DNA of 64,000 nt, taken from NCBI GenBank assembly GCA_029224185.1, contig CM055188.1:2977001-3041000 (forward strand), read 5' to 3'. The notes under the pieces are model-generated. The model was not told the DNA's origin. It saw only the letters and a program-made list of their open reading frames with translations, and ran no database searches. How positions within the stretch are numbered: the stretch's first letter is position 1; each line of letters starts with the position of its first letter. Source of the stretch: Karalla daura. Its lineage: Eukaryota > Chordata > Actinopteri > Chaetodontiformes > Leiognathidae. The position numbers and the translations under genes are program-made. Of this stretch, positions 19,880-32,860 are shown piece after piece.

Positions 19880-20985
19880 CAGAGTTGAGCTGTTACATCT
19901 TATTACATTGATTCAACACAAAAGCTTAGCTCTTTGCATTAAGGTTACAAGTAAATTAATATATAGGTAATTGATTATTGTAATGATGACCACCACAACT
20001 GTTTTGTGCACATGGCGATGACATCTCAGTCCACAGGGTCAAGTAGCAAAATCACCATGGAAAAAAAATGAGAAGAACTGTACGTTGGAAAATTCCGTTT
20101 CCAACTGTCCATTGGAAAAGTCCTCCTGGTCCCTCTCTCCTCCTCTAATGTCCGCTTCCCTAAATACAAATTATCGTACGTTCAGCCTTGAAATCAAACG
20201 CTATTGGCTCATTTGAGCTCCGGACGAAGCTTAATGCTAAAACGAATACAAGGACACACTAGCTAGCACAAGGTTAACTGCATTACACTTAGTCTCTTCA
20301 CACTATAACCGACAGCACACATACCCCAACATACATACCATATTTACCTTTTGCAAGTTATACAGCAGTCAACCTGTAAACCTCAGCTCTTCGCCTCACA
20401 CTTCTTCGGAGCAGGGCTCCTTGTTGTTGTGATTCGTGTCTCCGTCTCACACTAACTTGCTACTCGTCACACTAACCGGATTCCAGTCCTGCCTCTTACA
20501 CAGATAATCTAGTCTGATTGGCTCGTGAGTTTCACAGTGACCAAAGAAAAAACAGAATCTAAGTGACTGACAGCAGACAGATAATGTCTGGGTACAGTAT
20601 GTCAGTTGAGCTAGTTAGCTTCTCTGATCAGGACAGAAAGGAGAAAAAACAAGGGAAACGGGAAATCCATGACAACTTTTGGCACTCTGTCGAAGTTTAT
20701 AGATGCTCTGCACATAAATACACTCGACAGTTTTGCTAGAGGCTAACAGCAATTTCAATTTCTTGAACAGACAAACTGCTAGCCGGCTAGGCTAAAGCTA
20801 ATACATGAACACGTTCTACTCTGTGCATGCGCAAGAGTGGACTTTAGACTTTAAACTGTCTTTTATTCATCCCTTTGGGATGCTCCCTCAGGGAAATGTA
20901 CGTTTCTGGTAGTGTTGGAACAATAATTACCAAAAGAATCTTAAAAATATGACATATATAAAATATATACAACAGAAATTAACGA
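19880..20985. other. Unassigned 1.1-kb block with promoter-like motifs
   Basis: It carries no recognisable ORF. Two CCAAT-box cores (ATTGG in CTATTGGCTC near 20202 and GATTGGCTCG near 20517) and an NRF1-like TGCATGCGCA (about 20824) are visible. There is no TATA box at a fixed distance. The block interrupts family Y copy 1. Confidence 0.35.
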
Positions 20986-22068
20986 TAAACAGTATTAACA
21001 GTGTGGTAATAAAAGAGACTTTTTTGTGCGTCTGGACAAAGTCTATAAAAATACAAAGTTTAATCTTTCTACTCCATAAAAACCCTTATGTGGAGGGTCA
21101 TTTGAAAATTTCTAGTTGGTGCAGTCGAAACATTTAGCCATGCCCATTGACTAGGCCATTACCTGGCTGTTCAGGCATACAATGCAATTATGTCTGACAA
21201 TTTTGAATTTTCTATGATGAAGCACCTGCCCACAAGGCCATTTCAAAATTTTGATGACAAATAGCCAAACTTTGTCAAGCGATAGTGGCCAAGCCATTTG
21301 AGAAAATCAAATTCCCTACATAAAATTTATTCAGCTTGGTCTATAAATGATATGTGCCAAATTTGGAGCAAATTGGGTTCACCCCCGCGGAGGAGATGTT
21401 TTTGGGATTTAAGAAGTTTTGGTCATTGTGTCATTTTTGTTTATCTCTTTATGATGCATTTACATACTCATTTTTGTTTGCCAACGACAACGTTGAAAAA
21501 AATCCTCCTTGACCAGTTTTCACGGTGGTAACCGCAATTTTACCCCATGCACTTTGAACAACTTCAAAATATCCCATTTTTCGCCAATCCCAATGTGCAT
21601 GTCGAAAATGGTGCGTTTTCAAGCATGTTCAGGCCCCCAAAAAAGTGACTACTGATTCCCGAGAATCATAATAATAATAATAATAATAATAAAAAGGCTC
21701 TGACCCTAAAAAGGAATGCTGTGTGCAAGAGAAGGACTGATCAGTCGACAGATATAGGAGATACCATCTCTAGAGAATCTATATTTCTCATATAAATGGT
21801 TATCTGGAAAAGCCAGGTTATCTGGAAAAGCCAGCAGAACAGTCTCTAAAGATGTCAAATGTAGTGCCCAGGTGTGTGAGAGCAGCTCCCTCATCCACAA
21901 CCTCCGCAATCAGGGGAAATGCCATGACTACCAGCCTCATGGCTTGCTTATGTAGGCTGGACCTCAATTAGCTACACCAAAAAGAGAAACATGTCTTGGT
22001 TTTCTTTTTAAGGCATTATCGTGATTTTAATATTTAATATTTTAAATGTGAACAAAACATAGCATTTA

Positions 22069-23363
22069 AATTAAAGCTGCAAGCTGCTGTGAGCGGGTCC
22101 TCGCGTTTGCGCTTGTCAGAGTTCTGGCACCCGCAGGGTTAATGCACTTCATAAACCATCCCAAGACTCTTCTCTTTTTTAACACATTTTGAAGAGGAAT
22201 CTCTTGTGGGCTGAGCAGCATCACTGTGATTCTGTGATAATAAACAGTCTTGCTACTATGGCGACCATATAGCTATGTATGGCGAGAAAAGCTTTTCTGA
22301 ACTTACAGTTACAAGGCCATTTAGGTGATGCTTACACAATATGAAGTTGTTGGGATGAAATCTCTAGGCAGACTCAAGCGACAAGTGATTTATGGAAATA
22401 GCAACATTTGACCATTGAAATCAAAATGGCCGACTTCCTGTCCAGTTCTGACCATCAGTGCAAGAGACATTTTTGTGCGTCTGGATGAACTCTTTAAGCC
22501 TACAAATTGTCATCTTCCTACTCCACAAAAAGGTTTATGGGGAGGGTTTTTTGAACATTTCAAGGTGGCGCTATAGAGACACTTAGCAATGCCCATTGAC
22601 AAGGCCATTACCTGGCTTTTTAGGCATACAATGCAATCATCAGTAATAACCAGTAATTTTTATGCTTCTATGATGAAGTGCCTGCCCAGAAGAGCATTTT
22701 GAAATCTTGTTGATGAATAACCAAACTTTGTCATGCGCTACTGGCCACACCTTTTGACTTAACATAATTCTGTAGATACAATTTTCTCAGCTTGGTCCAT
22801 AGATAATTTGCACCAAATTTGAAGCCAATTGGGTTAACCCCCTCGGATAAGATATTTTTAAAATTCAAAAATTCAAATCAAAATGGCTGACTTCCTGTCA
22901 GTCTATGGACATCATTTCAAGAGATTTTTTTGGATATCTCGTTAGGATGCATTTGCACACCAATTGGTATTTGCCGACGACAAAGTAAAAAAAAAAATCC
23001 TAATAGGGATTGGTCGGAATTTTATGGGGGCGCTACCTTTGCATTTTTGCCCCCATGGGCTATGCCCTTATCAAGTGTCAGAGCTGTCTGTCCTCAATCA
23101 GTTTACCAAATTTCATGATCATAGGAGTTCTTTAAAGCCGTCACAAAGCCATTCATAATACATGGCGAGGTATCGCTATTAGTGCCCGCCACACGGATAC
23201 CATTGGTGCCTCACTGCCTTTGTAATGCAGCTTCACCAACTTGTTCTGCATGTATTACAAGTGGAATGAAATTGATATGGTAAAACCTGATTACTAGGTA
23301 GGAAGTTAATATATCAGGCTCTTCAGGATGGAGCCCTCATCATGTCCAGCAAGTTTCAAAGAT
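22069..23363 (-). mobile_element. Family Y, copy 2
   Basis: Begins AATTAAAGCTGCAAGCTGCT and runs through the family body (TTTTGAAGAGGAATCTCTTG, ATGGCCGACTTCCTGTCCAG, GGTGGCGCTATAGAGACA, CCCCATGGGCTATGCCC). It stops at about 23363 against the oppositely oriented copy 3. Short frames inside (for example 22930-23118) are accidental. Confidence 0.8.
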
Positions 23364-25152
23364 CCAAGGAACCTATTGTATCTGTACTGTTTCTTTTTAG
23401 GGTCTAAGCAACAAAGTTGCGAGAACCCTCTTAAATCTGCCGTGTTTTTTTAAAATTATCATTATTATTCTTTGTAGCAAACGAAGAACGCATTTTAGGG
23501 GGCCTCAACATTCTTGAAAACGAACCATTTTCGGCACACACATTGGGATCGGCCAAAAATGTCATATATTAAAGCTGTTCAAAATGCACAGGGCAAAATT
23601 CCGCAACAGCGCCACCTTGAAAAATTCAAATGGCGAGCTCCACTTCTGGGTTTACCTAATTTCATGAAACTTGGTGGGTTTATAGAACATACTGAGGTAC
23701 ACAAAAATCCTCTTGAAGCCCCGCCCTCAGCCCAACAGGAAGTCGGCCATTTTGACTTCTTTGTTGTCTCTTTGAGAAGGAGCTGTTCCTAGGGCTTTAA
23801 AATTAGGTACGGATCATCCAGAGACCATGGTGACCAACACTTGTCAAAAGAATTTCTGTAGGTCAAAGGGCATGGTTGCTTCGATGTGTCAAAACGTGGT
23901 GATTTTTTTCTTTTCATGCCCTTTCATTTTGAACGGATCTCACGCCCACATAGTTGATCATGACACCTTGAAACCTGCTGGACATGATGAGGGCTTCATC
24001 CTGAATAGCCTGATATATTAACCTCCGACCTCACTCATGGCACTCCCCAGTGGTGACAGGAAGTAATCAGATTTCACACTTACATTTTGTAAACCTAGAT
24101 AATTGACCACATCAACTTCATTCCTCTTGTAATACATGCAGAACAAGTTGGTGAAGCTACATTACAAAGGCAGTGAGGCTACCACCAATGGTATCCGTGT
24201 GGCGGGCATGAATGGCAATCCCTCACCATGTATTACGAGTGGCTTTGTGACAGCTTTAAGGAACTCCTATCATTATGAAAATTGATACACTGATTGAGGA
24301 CAATGAGATCTGACACTTAATAGGGGCATAGCCCATGGGGGATCCAAAAGCAAAAGTAGCGACAGGTAGTCTGACATTTTGATTTGAATTTCTGAATTTT
24401 AAAAACATCTCCTCCAAGGGTGTTAACCCAATTTGCTTTACATTTGGTGCAAATCATCTATAGACCAAGCTGAGAAAATTTCCGTACAAAATTCATAAGT
24501 CAAAGGGCGTGGCCACTAGTGCATGGCAAAGTTTGGTTATTTGTCATTAATATTACAAAATGCTCTTCCAGGTAGGCACTTTATCATAGAAGCTTCAAAA
24601 TTGCTGGACATAATTGGATTGTTTGCCTTAACAACCAGGTAATGGCCTCATCAATGGAAATGGCCAAATGTCTCTACAGCGCCACCTTGAAATTTTCAAA
24701 AACCCCTCCGCATAAAGCTTTTTGTGGAGTAGAAATATGAAAATTTGGTGGCTTACACAGTTCATCAAGATGCCCAAAAAAGTCTTTTGCACTGATGTTC
24801 AGAACTGGACAGGAAGTCAGCCATTTTGGTTTCAATGTTCGAGTGTCGCCATTCAATACACCACTTGTCATCCAAGTCCACCCAGAGATTTCACCGCATC
24901 AACTACTCAACATATTGTATAAGATCACCTTAATGGCATTGTTCTCAAAAGTTCAGAAAATAATTTCTTTATGTCAAGGGATGCGGCTGTATGGCGGTGA
25001 TAATAGAGAAACGGTTCATTATCTGAATCATAGGGATGCTGCTCTGAACAGGATTCTTGGGATGGCCTACGAACCACATTGACCTAGCGATTGCCAGAAC
25101 CCTGACAGGCGCACAGGCGAGGACCCGCTCACATCTGCTTGCAGCTTTAATT
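23364..25152 (+). mobile_element. Family Y, copy 3 (inverted relative to copy 2)
   Basis: Begins with the terminal unit AGGAACCTATTGTATCTGTA and TTAGGGTCTAAGCAACAAAG, containing the small hairpin CAAC-AAA-GTTG. It ends GCTTGCAGCTTTAATT at 25152. From about 23950 to 25152 it is the reverse complement of copy 2, so copies 2 and 3 form a hairpin with arms of about 1.2-1.3 kb and a spacer near 0.6 kb. Confidence 0.8.
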
Positions 25153-25559
25153 ATTATTACAACTATCATTGTCATTTATATCAAGAACAATACGTTTTTG
25201 TATGAATAAGCCAATTTGGAACATATGTAAGTGTGCATGCATGCATGTATGTATGTGTCTGCATGTATGTCTACACGTCTGCATGTTTGTCATGATCAAT
25301 TGTACACCAAAGAAAACACAAATGCACACTGGACCAACATAAATACTGAGGAAATTTGAAAAGGTACGTCATTATTATATAATGCAACCACATTCATACA
25401 TTGATGTTATTTCAAAAGAAAACCATCAAAATATCTGCTGAAATTCAACTCTAAAGGCACCTCCAGTTGACTCTCTCAATTGACATAATGTTTAATTGAG
25501 CCACAAACAAAAAAATGTGTATTCTTTTCAAACGAGTTAGCTAAACAAAAAAGAAAAAT

Positions 25560-26225
25560 CAGCATTGTCTATTGTCTATCTATCTATACTTCAATTAATC
25601 TGATCAACTCCATTTGGTGGCCATGTGACAAATGTGCAAATGAAACTCCAGAGTGACTCAATAATTGTATTTGCAAAACCAGTCACAACATCTCGTTTTC
25701 ATTGCAGTATTATACGAAGTGTGACTGCAATAATAAAGTTTCATGCTTCAAAAAGTATTTTGACAGTGTATTTGCTGACGAATTAACAATGAACATGAAT
25801 GCAAAACATTGTTGGGTTGACTTTTAGTTCTCTTACAAGTACGATGTATCTGTGAAGTTACTTAAGCAAATATAACAGGCTACATGTAGAGCATTACCAT
25901 AGAGAGAGTTCATAATCATTGAATCACAGGGATACTTTTCAGTCCAGAACAGAATCATCCCATCAACTTCATATTGTATAAGCACCACCTAAATGGCATT
26001 GGGATAAAAAGTTTCAAAACTTTGTGTCAAGGGCTGTAGCCATGTGATGGCCGCAGTAGAGAGACATTTTCAGAGTCAAAAGAATGCTGCTCAGCCCAGA
26101 AGAGATTCCTTTTCAAAATGTGCTAAAAAAGCGGAGAGCTTCGGGATGGCCTATGCATTAACTCCACAGTTGCTCTGACAGGCGCAATTGCGAGGACCCA
26201 CTCACAGCTGCTTGCAGCTTTAATT
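25560..26225 (+). mobile_element. Family Y, copy 4 (one end only)
   Basis: Ends CACAGCTGCTTGCAGCTTTAATT at 26225. It shares with the other copies CTGAGCAGCATTCTTTTGAC and TTTTCAAAATGTGCTAAAAA (reverse orientation). About 400 bp inside, it departs from the family and enters the inverted-repeat arm 25572-25755. A short sequence such as GAGAGAGTTCATAATCATTG links the two. Confidence 0.65.
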
Positions 26226-29006
26226 GTATGTAAATCTTTTCTCAAACAAGCTTAAGTCAGTGATTCGAGGGATGTCCGAGGGATAGAACTAATTTTTGTA
26301 GTTTAAAATGTATATGAAATATGTCACATGATTATCTTCAATAAAAGAACAAGTACAGAATTGTACTATAAAATCTAAATTCAAGGGTTTTTTTACACAT
26401 ATATTTTATTTATCATGGTTCAGTGTGTTGCACCTTTAAAATCTCTTGTCCAAGAGTAGTTTTCATAATTTCAAAATACCAAAATACTTAAATAATTGCT
26501 TAAATTAAAATAAAACAAACATCATAGATATTGTCATAAAGTATTGTAAATATTCATGTTAAGTGATTTGTCCAGAGCTTATGTCATCATTTTAAGTTTT
26601 TTCTCTTCTTACACATGCCATGAGGCCACAGCTCTGGCAAGTTAAGATTTTTTTTTTCCTTCAATACATCTTTTAGAAAACATTCAGTGTCACAGCATAA
26701 TGTTTCAACAAGATAAGTGCTAGATATCAGGGTTTATTTGACTTTTTTTGTGAAAAAAAGAAGCTTTAAATAACTTAATCGTTGTGGCCACAAGCAGCTG
26801 GTGATAAACAAGATGGCTGCTGCTGCAGAAAAGCGAGTGAGGAAGAATTGATTATTTTGTCAACTCCATAAATCATCAACTCCAAAAGGATTTTTGTCTT
26901 ATGGAATTATATATTATATATAAAAGTTATATATTTACCTAGGAGATTGTTCTTTAACAGCATAAGAAGGCCAACACCTTGTGCAACCATAATATATGAA
27001 CATGTTTTGAAAATAAGGAAATTTTTTCTTTGGAAATTAAAACCCACTTTGTCCCTGATCTCAAGAATGACTGAAGTAATTCCATGCATTATTCCCATGT
27101 ATTTCATAATTTTGATTGACTGCAGGCCTAATTAAGTGACATAGTAAGCACTTACTGTTAAAAATAACAAATGCCATTTTAAACCAGGCAGACATCAAGA
27201 GGCATCTTTGATTTGACCAAATGTTGTACATTACCAGTCCAAATGACATCCAAACCAGCTTGAGAACCAGTCACTCAAACCACTTGCTACTTAGGATATG
27301 TGTGACCATAAAGCTTTGGCAGGTTAAAATCAAAGACAAGAAATGACAATAAGAAAATGACTTGAACTCAGCTGTGCGGTGGCATTTGTTATGGGTGGGA
27401 GAGTCCTTTGAAACCTGTGAAACTGCTTTGAAACCATTTTTTTGAGGAGTCATCTTGCTCTTGCTCCCCCAGCTCTTGCTTTACGGTGTCAATACTGTCT
27501 GTCTTTTGTCTTTTCTGTACACTGTCACTCTATACAACTAGCAACAATTATTCCCAAGCTTTATTTACAAGGCTGCATTGACCTCACCTAACTGGACTCA
27601 AGAATGACCCTTTTACAGCTAAATGGTACAAATACTTTGATTATAATGATGCTAAGTAACAGTAAATGTATTGTGCATCGTGCATGTGCATGTATTGACA
27701 CGCATGATAGTAGGCAAAATAAATGTTAGTCACAAAACCTTCCAGTAACAGCAGTAATAACATATACTATGAATGTAGAAAGAAAAATTTAATTTGAAAT
27801 TTATTTTTGAAATTTATTTATATTTATTTTGATAATAATAATAAACAGCATAGAGGGCATGGGGTCTCTGTTTTATTGCATGCTTCTGCAACTGTGAAAG
27901 CATGTCTATGGTAAAAAGTGTGTGACAAAGAGACAAGAGAAAGAGGCCTGTCAGCCAGCCCCATGCCTATCAGTTTGCAGTAATCTGTCTTGCCTGGTTG
28001 TCGTCTCCCTTCTGCCAGCTGTCAAAAGGCCTGCTCTGGGCAAACCCACTGATGAGCGACTGCAGCCATTCTCTAAAATCAATCCAGCACTCTAATAGGT
28101 CACGTACGGCTGCACAGCACTTACCAATAGCTGCATATTGGAGAGTGAGACAAAACGGTAATGGGATGATGAGAAAGAGATGCACAGTGAAAAGCAAATT
28201 TGTTTGCCATATTTTTATAATCCATTGCAACTTTTGCAAGCCTCTATGAGTTTACAATTAGTAGCAACTAAGCTGATTTCCAATTCATTTGGCCCTTCCA
28301 GTGAAAATTCTGCTGATGTGTTAACTGAGTTGGAGTTAAATTCAAAACAAACACAAATCTCTCCTTCTCTGTCTCCCAGTCCAACTCATTACAGTTCCCT
28401 ACTTTTAGAGCATTAGAGAATTATAAATAAGTGTACACACTTAATGAATTCCCCAGTGTGGGAAGAAATAATCAAGGGAGACTCATTGAAGGAGTATGTT
28501 TCTTTTCTATATATCAAGCAATCAGTGCTTAAATTTGCAAAGCAACTTCTGGGCCATTGGTGCATTAAGAAAAGTAGATACAAATGTTCTCTAGTTTAAC
28601 ATAACATTAAATTTACTCCCAAACAAAGTAATGTAACCTCAGGATTCACATGGTTAATTGTAAATATTAGGAAGAAATTATATCCGTGTTGGTCTTTTGG
28701 CACAAAGATAAACAAGGACTTGACAGAATTATGCGTGTTTATGTGAAACTTTTACCATCTGCCACAGAAAGCAGCACAGATCATAGCCAGAAAAGCCTAG
28801 TCACATTCTGTTGCACTGCTGTCAGAACCATGCTTGGTCTGAGGAGAATGGAGCAGATAAGTTGTGTTGGTGTGTCTGAGTGGGTTGTTTGCAGGTAATT
28901 TGGTCTCTTCCCACAGTCCAAATACATGCATATTTAAATTGATTGGGTACTCCTGTTGTCGACACTTTCGGTAATTCAGATTCAGAACTTAAAGGAGTTG
29001 CATAAC
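26226..29006. other. AT-rich sequence without recognisable genes
   Basis: All open frames are short and motif-free. Runs of AATAAT (27832-27845) and a long T tract (26648-26658) are present. No terminal repeats were found. Confidence 0.6.
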
Positions 29007-29638
29007 TGTCAGGTTTGTCTGCTATATTTCTATGTTCTGCCTGTGTTGGTTCTGAACTCCTCCTCTCTGACTCTTCCTTGAGACAATGATAGGGTTTTTC
29101 CTGATGGCAACTGGCTCATCAGCCAGGTATTTGACCTACCTGAGCTGAGGAGCCAGTTGCCAGACCATGCCTGCTACCCTCCATGCTCTTTGTCCTGTTT
29201 TCCGTCCTCCTGCCCTGCGTCCAGATCATCTGCTTTCGGGTTGGTTTCCAGAACCAGGTTTTGTTTTCTTTGAACATTGTTTCCCAGTGATAGGTTTATT
29301 TTGTGTTCTAGTCAGTTTGGGTTCTTGGTTGTTCCTGTAAATCCTTGTTTTTTGTTCTGAGTTAGATTTGTTAAGTTAGATTTTACCTGCGGCGATCGGA
29401 TGGTCCCAGGTCTTTTGTTTTCTTAGCAAGATAGTATTAGTTTAGTTACCTGCAGCGACCGATTTGGTCCCAGGGATTTAGTTCATAGCTCAGATAGCCT
29501 TTTGTGTTTTGTTTGTTACCTGTGGTAGCTCAGCTCCAGATTTATTCGTGTTTTGTTTTTGTGTATACTTCGATTAAAGCCTGCAAACTCCAATTCTATC
29601 CGAGTCTGCCTTTGGGTCTTCTGTACAGAAACCTGATA
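29007..29638 (+). repeat. Solo LTR (632 bp) with 5-bp target duplication
   Basis: Starts TGTCAGGTTTG at 29007 and ends ACCTGATA at 29638, inverted ends TGTCAGG/CCTGATA (last base pair altered from CA). Flanked by ATAAC at 29002-29006 and 29639-29643. ATTAAAGCC at about 29573 can serve as polyadenylation signal. Two internal copies of a TTACCTGC(G/A)GCGA(T/C)CG word occur at 29383 and 29446. No internal retroelement sequence remains. Confidence 0.9.
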
Positions 29639-29759
29639 ATAACAGTACCACAGTAATTTGATCTCTTTATTCCAGAGTTAAGGAGCAGCGGATGTATTAG
29701 GTACACAACAATGGAAAGGAAAAATTTTATGATATATATATGACAGCCCTTAGATTCGC

Positions 29760-30010
29760 AACAATTCACCAAAAAACTAATTTACATTTCACAAAAAAGA
29801 ACATTTCAGAAAATTTATTACAGAAAACACATTTCGCAAAACACAACATTTCAGAAAGAAATTACAAAAAAACAAAGAAAACAAAACATGTCATAAAACA
29901 TATTGGAAAGCACAATGACATTCCACAAAACACAATGACAGGCCACAAAATACAACAGAAAACAGAACATTTCAGGAAACTCAACGGCATTTCAAAAAAC
30001 TCTATATCAT
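29760..30010. repeat. Degenerate short tandem repeat (about 17-20 bp unit)
   Basis: Variants of CACAAAACACAACATTTCA repeat across this stretch. They account for the 141-codon frame at 29740-30165, which is Lys/Asn/His-rich and not a real protein. Confidence 0.75.
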
Positions 30011-30539
30011 TTCAGATTGTGGAAAGGGCAGGAACAACACTTTTTGTTTCTACCGGGACTGCAAAGTATACTCCTGTTCCAGGGACTGAGCAGAAGGATT
30101 GTCCAGGGATTGACCAAGGACAGAGGAGAACGTTAAACCGCATCACAGCCACAAGCTGTCACTGACTTTGCCAGTGGAAATTGGGAGTAAAACTTAAACC
30201 CCATGGCAGTGTGCCTATGTACCTGATAGGACAGATGTGTTGTCTCTCTACAGCCAAGTGTTTATCACTTAAGAGACTGATTTACTTTTCCAAAAGAATT
30301 AAATGGAAAAGTGGGAAAAAAAAACAAACAAAAAAGAAAACATTTTTCATCAGTCATCAAATGATTTGCTGCATAGCCATAATTTGAACTTAATTTAAAT
30401 TTTAAAATGAAGTCAAACCGTTGGTCTGTTCATGTGGTTTTCCACATTTTATTAAGTTGTATTGTTTTTTCATCAAAACTTATATATAATAATAATATAA
30501 TATAATACATATATAATATAATATATAATTATATATTGC
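30010..30539. other. No recognisable gene; AT-rich 30470-30535
   Basis: Unique-looking sequence with a poly-A-rich patch (30315-30345) and a TA/AAT-rich block at 30480-30537. Confidence 0.6.
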
Positions 30540-31085
30540 TGGGGCAGGGAGCACTCTTGTTCTCCTGCCTTAATTTATTAGTGCACTGGATTCTGCAGAA
30601 TCGAGTTCTCCTGCCTATTAATTCTTCTTCTTCAACTTATTATTGCACTGGCAAAAAATGGCATTTTTAAACTTCTACTTGCAAATGTGGTCTAAATATT
30701 CCTTGTTTGAAGAAGAAATCACATGTGTGTTCCTGAGACACTCACCTCTGTGACAGTGTGCTTATACTCCTCGTGGGTGCAAGTGTTTTCTCCCCACAGC
30801 ATTTAATTTTTTTTTACATGAATGGGAAACGCCAAAATAAAATGACGCCCTCAAACAACCGTCAGCTACATCATTGTACTTTGATGTAGAAACATTATTT
30901 CAACTTCAAAAATAGCAGGAACTTGTGGTCTGTATTTGTTGTTAATTGCATGTTGAGAGATTGCAGTGCCTTCTCAAGGACCCTGTGGTCAAACTGAGGC
31001 ATGGCTGTCCCTCTGCCGACACGGAAGGTCACCAAGCATTGTCGCCATGGCAACTTGCAGAACACCACAGACAGAGGCATGCACA
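30540..31085 (+). mobile_element. Diverged relative of family X (copy X3), truncated
   Basis: Opens with hairpin-like GGGGCAGGGAGCACTC ... TTCTCCTGCC units and AATTCTTCTTCTTC spacers (30540-30640). It then carries AATGGGAAACGCC and GCCCTCAAACAACCGTCAGC ... TTGATGTAGAAACATTATTT (30825-30910), which match the X body at 54895-54980. The right end is lost near the hAT element. Confidence 0.55.
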
Positions 31086-31093
31086 CTTAACAG

Positions 31094-31667
31094 CAGTGAC
31101 GGCTGGTGAAAAATATTCAAGATGGGGCTGTGTCATAAGAAGCCAGTTTCAGTAACTATCAAAATAATATTTAACAAAAACAGTAGGACACTGGTGTTCT
31201 GTGATATAGGAACAATTAAGTTAGTATTTAAAAGTTGATGCATTCTTACACAAAACATGAACAATATGCTGCATAAATCCAAGTTCTGCATTAGCGTTCA
31301 TCATTGTCAATCCACTCCATTAAGGGTTCTGTCAACAACACCATCACAGACTTGTCTTTAAGTGATTAGCTTCAGCTCCCCAAAAGCAACCATTTTCAAT
31401 AATGCTGATTGGACAAATTTCTGTTCGTAAGACAGAAAACAGATTAGCAACTGATCAGGCACTGGCTTTGCTGCTACACTGTGAAGCTCCAAGAGGTGAG
31501 GAGCAAGATGAGCAGAGATTAGCTGATTTCACCCCAAAATATGATGATTGTGATTGAGTATGACATGTTATGGTGCATTATTGTTTGTTCAAAAAATGAG
31601 TATAAAAAAAAACATTCAAAATTCCAAGGGGCAGCACGGAGCGACCTCTACGGGATAGCCGCTACTG
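31094..31667. mobile_element. Nonautonomous hAT element (574 bp) with perfect 8-bp target duplication
   Basis: Left end CAGTGACGGCTGGTG, right end GGGATAGCCGCTACTG: inverted repeats related as CAGTGACGGCT / CAGTAGCGGCT. Flanked by CTTAACAG at 31086-31093 and 31668-31675. An 8-bp duplication and CAG-type ends define hAT. There is no transposase frame. Confidence 0.95.
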
Positions 31668-32265
31668 CTTAACAGTCAGTTGTGACCTGCAATTCATGTG
31701 TGCTGCAGTACAGCACACACATTCACACACACACACTCTGACACCAAATAATCATGCACAGCTGCATTGTGTGTGCTGTGGGACATCAACGGAGCTGCAA
31801 TTACTTCTCAAGAAAACTCGGCAAAACAGTATAGATATCCGGTCATTTTCAAAATAGGAGCACCCAATTTACCACCATATTAACCACTATATTTCGGCGA
31901 TCCCAATGTGCATGCCAAAAACGGTGCGTTTTCAAGCATGTTCAGGACCCCAAAAAAGCGACTACTTTTTCATAAAAATAATAATGATAATTAAAGCTGC
32001 AAGCAGCTTTGAGTGGTTCCTCGCCTCCACGCCCTGTCGGGGTACTGGCAACCACTGGGTCACTGCGGTTCTTAGACCATCCCAAGAATATTTTTTTTTA
32101 GCACATTTTGAAGAGGAATCTCTTCTGGGCTGAGCAGCGTCACTGTGTTTCAAATAATGAACCGTCTCTCTACGATGGCCACCATACGGCTACACCTCTT
32201 GGCATAGAGAAATTCTTTTCTGAACTTTTGATCACAATGCCATTAAATTGATCTTATATAATATG

Positions 32266-32817
32266 TGTTACGTCCCCAGTCTAGGAGTTTTGGGTTGGAA
32301 CATGATTTGAGCTCCCCTCGCTTCTCTCATCCCCAAGAAGGTGGCCGAGTCAACATTCATTTACCTTTTGAGTGGCTTTTATTCCAGGAGTGAGAAAAAG
32401 AAAATGCCCAAAATAACAAACAAAACCAAACTAAGGATTCCTAAACTTTCTACCACAAAGGAACAAACAAAAGACAGGATACCACTCTCAATCCTAACCA
32501 AAAACAGGAGAAAAATATTCCAACACAAATTAAGGGCTTCACACTCCACAGCTATTTCAATTTCCAAACTAACTTAAATCCAAACACAAGTCAAACACAC
32601 ACACAGCCATGGTTGGGGATGAGGAAGGGAGAAAGAGAAAGAAGGCCGGCGCCGGGTGGTTCAAATGTCTGCCATCCACCAATCCCCTTGCAGATTCCCA
32701 GTCATGTGGTCCTGCAACGAAAAACACACCTACACACACACATACTGACACTGATTGCAGATTATCACACACACATTCACAATATGCACAACCGGTCCTA
32801 GACCAATGGTTGTGACA
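32266..32817 (-). repeat. 3' LTR of the Gmr1-type element (552 bp)
   Basis: Minus strand begins TGTCACAACCATTGG at 32817, just after the polypurine tract GGTGGGGAGG (plus 32818-32829), and ends GGGGACGTAACA at 32266. It is C/A-rich with CACACA runs on the plus strand. Confidence 0.85.
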
Positions 32818-32860
32818 CCTCCCCACCAAAGAATCAAACACAAAAAAAAACATGTTTGAT

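Larger units (their letters stand above)
19546..21705 (-). mobile_element. Noncoding repeat family Y, copy 1 (interrupted)
   Basis: Begins AATTAAAGCCGTAAACAGCTG at 19546, a decayed form of the family end AATTAAAGCTGCAAGCAGCT. After about 75 bp it runs into unrelated sequence (inverted-repeat arm, microsatellite, 1.1-kb block). Family body resumes at about 20995-21540 (shared phrases with copy 2: TTTTTGTGCGTCTGGA, CTCCATAAAAACCCTTATG, GCCATTACCTGGCTGTTCAG). It ends near CTCTGACCCTAAAAAGG at about 21705. No protein is encoded. Confidence 0.65.

Noticed and set aside
22930..25082. Short ORFs in family Y (for example 23514-23792)
   Set aside because: They are not kept in frame between Y copies.
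29740..30165. 141-codon Lys/Asn-rich ORF
   Set aside because: It is the translation of a degenerate short tandem repeat.
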